Under the pieces are notes generated by a model. That model was given only the letters and a program-made list of their open reading frames with translations, did not search any database and was not told the origin of the DNA. A program made the position numbers and the translations under genes. A stretch of DNA of 11,083 nt from Microcaldota archaeon (GTDB taxonomy: Archaea; Micrarchaeota; Micrarchaeia; Anstonellales; Bilamarchaeaceae), in assembly GCA_021823425.1 (NCBI GenBank), contig JAKANX010000028.1, positions 1-11,083 on the forward strand. The letters run 5' to 3'. Positions 9,001-11,083 of this stretch are shown piece after piece (the first letter of the stretch is position 1; every line of letters begins with the position of its first letter).

Positions 9001-11083
9001 TGACCATATTCATAAACCAGCCCAACCTCTCGCTCACCTCGCAGTCCCCGGTCGCCGCGGACATTGGCGCGGACGGCTCGTTCACGTTCAACATATCCAA
9101 CAACGGCGCGTCCCCGTCCATAAACGTGACCGTGAACAACACGTGCCCGGTTAACTGGACGTGCGCGCCGAACGTCACTTCCATAGCCTCGCTTTCCAGC
9201 GGCTCGGGCGTAATCGGCAGCCTCAACTTCACGATACCTTACACGGAGCGCTCGGCGTCCGCGCAAATCAACGTGACAATAAACGACTCGCTCGGAAGGA
9301 GCAGGGCCGCGTCCACCGCGCTGAACATCTACCAGCCCTCGCTCTCATTCACGCAGGTCCAGAACCAGACGTTCAACCCGGGCGCGCCCTTCACCGCCGT
9401 TTTGACTGTCACCAACAACGGCACCTCCACGCTCAAGAACGCGAACTTCACCGTGTCCTGCCCGAACCTCTCGTGCTCCTTCAACGAAACCTTCCTGTTC
9501 AACCTGAGCGCGGGCCAGAACATAAGCAGGGAGGCGGACTTCAACATAAGCCCGACCGAGACCGAGCCGTACAGGATAGTGCAGCTCAACGTGAGCGACG
9601 GCGCCGGAAGGAGCGCCACGCAGACATTCTACGTGTTCATCAACCAGCCCAACATTTCCGTTTCCGCGCCTCTCGCCTTCACCGGGGAGACGGAGAACAC
9701 GAGCAGCATGCAGTTCAACGTCTCCAACAACGGCGCGTCCACCGCATTCCAGATAAACGTGACCAACACGTGCCCCGCGGGCTGGGCGTGCGTCCTCAAT
9801 ACGACGCAGATAGCCTCGCTCACGCCCGGCTCGTCCGTTCTCGGGACCCTCAACCTCACGATACCCTATTCGGAGCGCGCGGCGGGCAGGCAGGTCAACC
9901 TCACCATAAACGACTCGCTCTCGCGCTGGGACAAGTACGCGACCAGCGTAATCGTCCTCCAGCCCTCGTTCAACATCACGCAGGCCGCGAACCTGAGCAC
10001 AGGGCCCGGGGGCGCGTTCGCAGTGAACGCAACAGTGACGAACAACGGGACGCACGCCGGAAGGAACGTCACTTTCGCAGTGAACTGCCCGGTGAACTGG
10101 AACTGCACGCTCAACAACACCAACGTTTCGGACCTCAACATGGGGACACAGGTGCAGCTTAGCCTGAACGTAACCGTGCCGCTCACCGAACCGGCCTCTT
10201 CCAAGACGCTTACGATAAACGCCACGGACGCCGCGGGAAGGTACGTTTCCATGTCGTTCACGGCGAACCTGACGCAGCCCGCGCTCGCATGGGCGGCGCT
10301 CGCGAGCCAGCCCATAATGCCCGGCGCTCCAGCATCCCAGTACAACCTCACGCTCAACAATTCGGGCTCGCCCACATCGTTCGTGCAGAACATCACCGTG
10401 AGTTCGTGCCCGTCCGGATGGACGTGCGCGCTCAACAACAGCGGGCCGGTGAACATAACCGGAGGCTCCACCCTTCCGGTGCAGCTCAGCATAAGCGTTC
10501 CGTACACGGACGGGAACACGAGCAGGAACGTAACAGTATCGGCGGTGGACGTGGCGTCCAAGTCCGCGAACCTCACAATTACGTTCGGGCTCTACCAGCC
10601 TGTAATCTCTTTCTTGGTGCAGAACCTGACCGCGAGCCCCTCTACAACTGCGTATGAGACTTTCACGCTGAACAACACCGGGAACGCGACCTCGCTCGGG
10701 CTCAACACCAGCTCGAACTGCCCCGCGAACTGGGCATGCACGCTCAACGACACCTCGTCCATAAACCTCGCTTCCAACGATACGCGCACCTACCTGCTTT
10801 CCCTCGTCGTGCCGCTGAACGAGACCTCGCCGAACAGGAACATCACGCTCACTTCAAGGGACAGCGGCGGAAGGAGCTCCACCGCGATTTTCACGGTGTC
10901 CGTGAACCAGCCCGCGCTCACGTGGGCGCAGGTCCCGGCGCTCGCAAGCGTTCCGGATTCCTTCCTCCAAGCAAACGGGACGCTCTCCAACGCGGGCGCG
11001 TTCAATTCCGCGCTCATAAACGTAAGCGCGACCTGCCCTGCGAACTGGACGTGCAGCCTCAATACTACGCAGATAGCGGCGCT
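1..11083 (+). CDS. Giant multidomain surface glycoprotein, partial at both ends
   Basis: One frame, with its first full codon at position 3, stays open for 3,693 codons; I translated it line by line and met no stop and no frame break. The order is: beta-helix (residues 1-759), Ig-like spacers (760-970), DUF2341 and jelly-roll lectin-like domains (971-2132), then Ig-like repeats (2152 to the end). Asn, Thr, Ser and Gly dominate, Lys is scarce, and N-X-S/T sequons are very frequent, as in an exported glycoprotein. I see no transmembrane helix and no recognisable catalytic domain. Codon choice (AAC, AGG/CGC, ATA, scarcely any TTA) is uniform throughout, which argues for one gene rather than a chimera. 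The start, signal peptide and C-terminal anchor are outside the window. A role in adhesion or as a surface layer is inferred from the architecture. No gene name is justified. Confidence 0.96.
3..707 (+). other. Right-handed parallel beta-helix, block 1 (NosD/PbH1-like)
   Basis: Residues 1-235 show the repeating pattern of a parallel beta-helix. A Gly-hydrophobic-X-hydrophobic strand (GIYL, GIYL, GLSL, GIRI, GMLI, GIAL) recurs at residues 70, 93, 117, 142, 170 and 193, so each turn takes about 23-28 residues. Between these lie N-N-T/N-x-V ladder turns such as VANNTM and LIINNTIL. This is the pattern of the periplasmic copper-binding NosD and CASH families, which bind or cleave carbohydrates. 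I see no clear Asp/Glu/His catalytic cluster, so a structural or glycan-binding role is more likely than an enzyme. The first turns may lie upstream of the window. Confidence 0.85.
708..2279 (+). other. Right-handed parallel beta-helix, block 2 (NosD/PbH1-like)
   Basis: Residues 236-759. The block opens with NLVSGDPIYYWTDQFNG, followed by a short loop with NAGYAAFVNC. NosD-type proteins commonly have such an insertion ('gkpvYYytn...ntg.valvnC') that starts a fresh helix section. Turns follow with strands such as GALLM (residue 289), GITI (312) and GVSV (342), then SNSTF, NNALYL and NNTFNRTG ladders as far as about residue 750. The spacing is less regular than in block 1, with many Ser/Tyr-rich turns (SNYTSVSNSSF). 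It probably continues the same solenoid after a loop. No catalytic residues could be assigned. Confidence 0.8.
2280..2519 (+). other. Ig-like domain after the beta-helix (carboxypeptidase-regulatory/Big-like)
   Basis: Residues 760-839. The string VSVGWYANANVSDYLGPVSGAN, then an ANGT turn and VLTDAQGAASLELAEFIQ, matches the usual small beta-sandwich 'v.v.D..G.pv.ga.v.....G.......TD..G...l.l.ef'. In many archaeal secreted proteins this follows a NosD helix directly. It ends with PPYSINASYA, the usual closing strand. It probably caps the helix and acts as a rigid spacer. The fold is assigned from motif only. Confidence 0.6.
2520..2912 (+). other. Linker and second Ig-like spacer
   Basis: Residues 840-970. 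A linker rich in Tyr and Asn (YYIDYANKYPD) leads to a beta-rich stretch containing SEIRIYN, SFTANITG, a Cys-containing CSPQGAYYSC segment and GTYYIKYS, and closes at TVQVTN. The strand pattern and the closing 'tVqVtn' suit an Ig-like/CARDB-type domain, and the nearby Cys residues could pair. I do not recognise a specific family. It sits directly before the first DUF2341 half. Confidence 0.4.
2913..3059 (+). other. DUF2341, N-terminal half (outer, interrupted copy)
   Basis: Residues 971-1019. It starts with NWDYRREIGLNN and runs to GSMKPDCSDIRLRG, the standard opening of DUF2341 ('W.YRr.I.i.n......L.dt.slI..gkm..DcsDIRf'). In ordinary family members this continues straight into 'DSDg.elPYWie..cn.sntt.vWVkvP....g..tiymYYGn'. 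Here it instead meets FSVYELPV, the start of another DUF2341-like unit, and the expected continuation appears only at 4026. DUF2341 is a beta-sandwich in secreted proteins, often paired with LamG domains; its function is not established. Confidence 0.75.
3066..3335 (+). other. DUF2341-like domain (inner copy)
   Basis: Residues 1022-1111. It opens with VYELPVYVYNPTG and ends with PGNNTFYLYYGRNG, the family's usual 'YLYYG' end. In the middle, DARLFASRQGDPYS closely parallels DLRAFASRKGAPYS in the third copy (from 4167), so the two are paralogues. It lies between the two halves of the outer DUF2341 and is followed at once by a LamG domain, the usual partner. The lengths of both parts look complete. 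Confidence 0.65.
3363..3974 (+). other. LamG-like concanavalin A jelly roll 1
   Basis: Residues 1121-1324. It shows the full LamG/Laminin_G_3 signature in order: LVAYVPFDDFDG, a G-SGSAMNFNSATSYVDLG strand, FTVGAWVKPNAF, GILSKI, GNWYYLTWALSNGTMYYFLNGQPYG, NLFIGSW and IDELQVWNRTLGGDEISQMY. Jelly rolls of this family bind carbohydrate or protein ligands, commonly with calcium. It directly follows the inner DUF2341, and together they form the module that separates the two halves of the outer DUF2341. Its length of about 200 residues is typical. Confidence 0.88.
4026..4166 (+). other. DUF2341, C-terminal half (outer, interrupted copy)
   Basis: Residues 1342-1388. QSDSEVPYYVDGCNSTNSTVWVEAP is followed by GKGASFYMYYGARLP. 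This is the second half of a DUF2341 ('DSDgteLPYWie..Cns.nTtvWVkvP....g..tiYmYYGn') and has no first half of its own beside it. The matching first half ends at 3059, 966 bp upstream. Joined, the halves give about 96 residues, close to a normal domain. The third DUF2341 begins immediately after. Confidence 0.7.
4167..4460 (+). other. DUF2341 domain (third copy)
   Basis: Residues 1389-1486. VYELPVTISNPTAQNLSGYQVEIRLNSS is the family's first sheet ('pv.isn.....l.dyqV.v.l'), followed by DLRAFASRKG, MDYWIQ, NSSLSVWVRTNLAP and KTVYLYYGKPDADSP. Unlike the outer copy it is uninterrupted. It runs on into a FFDDFNG segment, the usual bridge from DUF2341 into a ConA-like domain. Confidence 0.78.
4482..5060 (+). 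other. Concanavalin A-like domain following DUF2341
   Basis: Residues 1494-1686. FDFFDDFNGSSVDTTNW, then WSVANGELQG, TVLEAKSRT, FGYLV and IANSVVQEKITLGRR, ends with YWDWIRARKYAFPEPTVATGTE. The closing 'DWirvRKYa.pEPtv..G.E' is a familiar end of DUF2341-associated jelly rolls. It is probably a glycan- or ligand-binding beta-sandwich. Confidence in the fold is fair; the ligand is unknown. Confidence 0.7.
5112..5693 (+). other. DUF1349-like concanavalin A-type domain
   Basis: Residues 1704-1897. After a short Ser/Pro linker (ASSPASPSP) the domain shows DGDWVATVKLNNFT, VAGMMLYDDQANYYAIQRW, PAWFRITKAGNLKSFDIS, DGSAWRHINS, RYVGMYIKS and ATFSNFTIMKIP. This series matches DUF1349 and related glycosidase-associated jelly rolls ('dw...tkv......gG.m.y.d..nw.kl......lri.r.g..f.a.ys.DG..W......'). 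Two Cys pairs are possible, at GCAVGATC and ACTGSACWG. A binding role is inferred; no catalytic residues are evident. Confidence 0.65.
5772..6398 (+). other. LamG-like concanavalin A jelly roll 2
   Basis: Residues 1924-2132. A second complete LamG: LNLTAYWAFDDDNSSLIYDYSG, YALNFASASAQYVDFGS, FTISAWIRPASY, GAIVYSGDGGSFRYNFALSS, NNWTHVAIVRS, ATFYINGVPSG, RPFYIGKAY and GTMDEVRIYNRSLSQQEISEL. It fits the family consensus better than LamG 1. It is the last globular domain before the repeat stalk, separated from it by about 20 residues. Confidence 0.9.
7413..7739 (+). repeat. Stalk repeat 4, lacking the cysteine pair
   Basis: This 109-residue repeat keeps the array pattern (MWNNGT turn, NPGES, INITVPISEA, NATDAAGR, AINQP). 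Where its neighbours have C-P-x-x-W-x-C it reads LNRTGWAYNF, keeping Trp but no Cys. No Cys occurs anywhere in it. It is probably an Ig-like bead without the disulfide. Confidence 0.85.
8394..8708 (+). repeat. Stalk repeat 7, lacking the cysteine pair
   Basis: A 105-residue repeat with the usual turn (LTNAGN) and end (VNLNQP). The Cys loop is replaced by SIAGWTHSFSPAT: Trp is kept, both Cys are absent, and no other Cys is present. It opens with RFVWAAIP, like repeats 5 and 13, so it has not simply been copied from repeat 4. Confidence 0.85.
8709..9965 (+). repeat. Higher-order duplication: repeats 8-9 copied as 10-11
   Basis: Repeats 8 (8709-9023) and 10 (9339-9650) share features other repeats lack: a TLK-x-ANF strand, a LFNL segment and SPT between strands. 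Repeats 9 (9024-9338) and 11 (9651-9965) likewise share NNGAS, IASL, TIPY-T/S-ER and INDSL. Matching landmarks lie 627-630 bp apart (TLK at 8799 and 9429; TIPY at 9231 and 9858). A two-domain block of about 210 residues therefore appears to have duplicated in tandem and then diverged. Confidence 0.75.

Larger units (their letters stand above)
6456..11083 (+). repeat. Tandem Ig-like (NEW3/CARDB-type) repeat array, 14 complete plus 1 partial
   Basis: From residue 2152 the protein is a head-to-tail array. Repeat ends, set at the Gln-Pro hinge, are 6779, 7094, 7412, 7739, 8066, 8393, 8708, 9023, 9338, 9650, 9965, 10280, 10601 and 10913; repeat 15 runs off the window. Lengths are 104-109 residues. 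The shared pattern is an opening strand, N-N/S-G turn, C-P-x-x-W-x-C loop, L-x-x-G, a 'T-V/I-P' strand with acidic residues, 'D-x-x-G/S-R' and the closing Q-P. This suits the NPCBM-associated NEW3 and CARDB families of archaeal surface proteins. The array probably forms a long rigid stalk. The family name is from motif only; the repeat itself is certain. Confidence 0.92.

Noticed and set aside
9161..10162. A 333-codon open frame on the + strand across repeats 9-12
   Set aside because: Arg/His/Gln-rich out-of-frame translation of the repeat array with no recognisable motif.
9345..10576. Long antisense open frames (236 codons each, at 9345-10055 and 9866-10576)
   Set aside because: The coding strand almost never uses TTA, CTA or TCA codons and is GC-rich, so antisense stops are rare. 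Their products follow the repeat period of the sense gene and look like no known protein.
6456..11083. The regular repeats as a possible CRISPR array or non-coding satellite
   Set aside because: The period is about 315 bp, the copies diverge at DNA level while protein motifs are kept, and the reading frame is unbroken, so this is a protein-domain repeat.

Overview
The whole window lies inside one protein-coding gene. On the + strand, the frame whose first complete codon begins at position 3 has no stop codon for 3,693 codons, and it runs off both ends of the window. There is no intergenic DNA here. I see no RNA gene, promoter, terminator, CRISPR array, insertion sequence or origin. Start codon, signal peptide and C-terminal anchor lie outside the window. 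Residue numbers in this annotation count from that first codon, so residue n begins at base 3n.

The organism is most likely an uncultivated archaeon, possibly of the DPANN group. The DNA is fairly GC-rich (55-60 % by eye). Arginine is written AGG or CGC, isoleucine is often ATA, and TTA leucine codons are almost absent. The protein is full of N-X-S/T glycosylation sequons and combines NosD-type beta-helix, DUF2341, LamG and NEW3/CARDB-like domains, a set common in secreted proteins of archaeal metagenome bins. This assignment is an inference: bacterial groups with giant surface proteins, such as Omnitrophota, are not excluded.

Layout from N to C: (1) a right-handed parallel beta-helix in two blocks (3-707 and 708-2279); (2) Ig-like spacers (2280-2912); (3) a region of DUF2341 and jelly-roll lectin-like domains (2913-6398). 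In that region one DUF2341 appears split by an inserted DUF2341+LamG pair, followed by a third DUF2341, a ConA-like domain, a DUF1349-like domain and a second LamG; (4) a tandem array of 14 complete Ig-like repeats plus one partial repeat, each 104-109 residues and each ending in a Gln-Pro hinge (6456 to the window end).

The likely role is a giant, heavily glycosylated cell-surface or secreted protein. It would present a beta-helix and four carbohydrate-binding-type jelly rolls away from the cell on a long stalk of disulfide-stabilised Ig-like beads. I see no catalytic domain. The most notable points are the nested DUF2341, the two-repeat duplication within the stalk, and the joint absence of both cysteines from two stalk repeats. 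All domain names come from reading motifs, not from a profile search.
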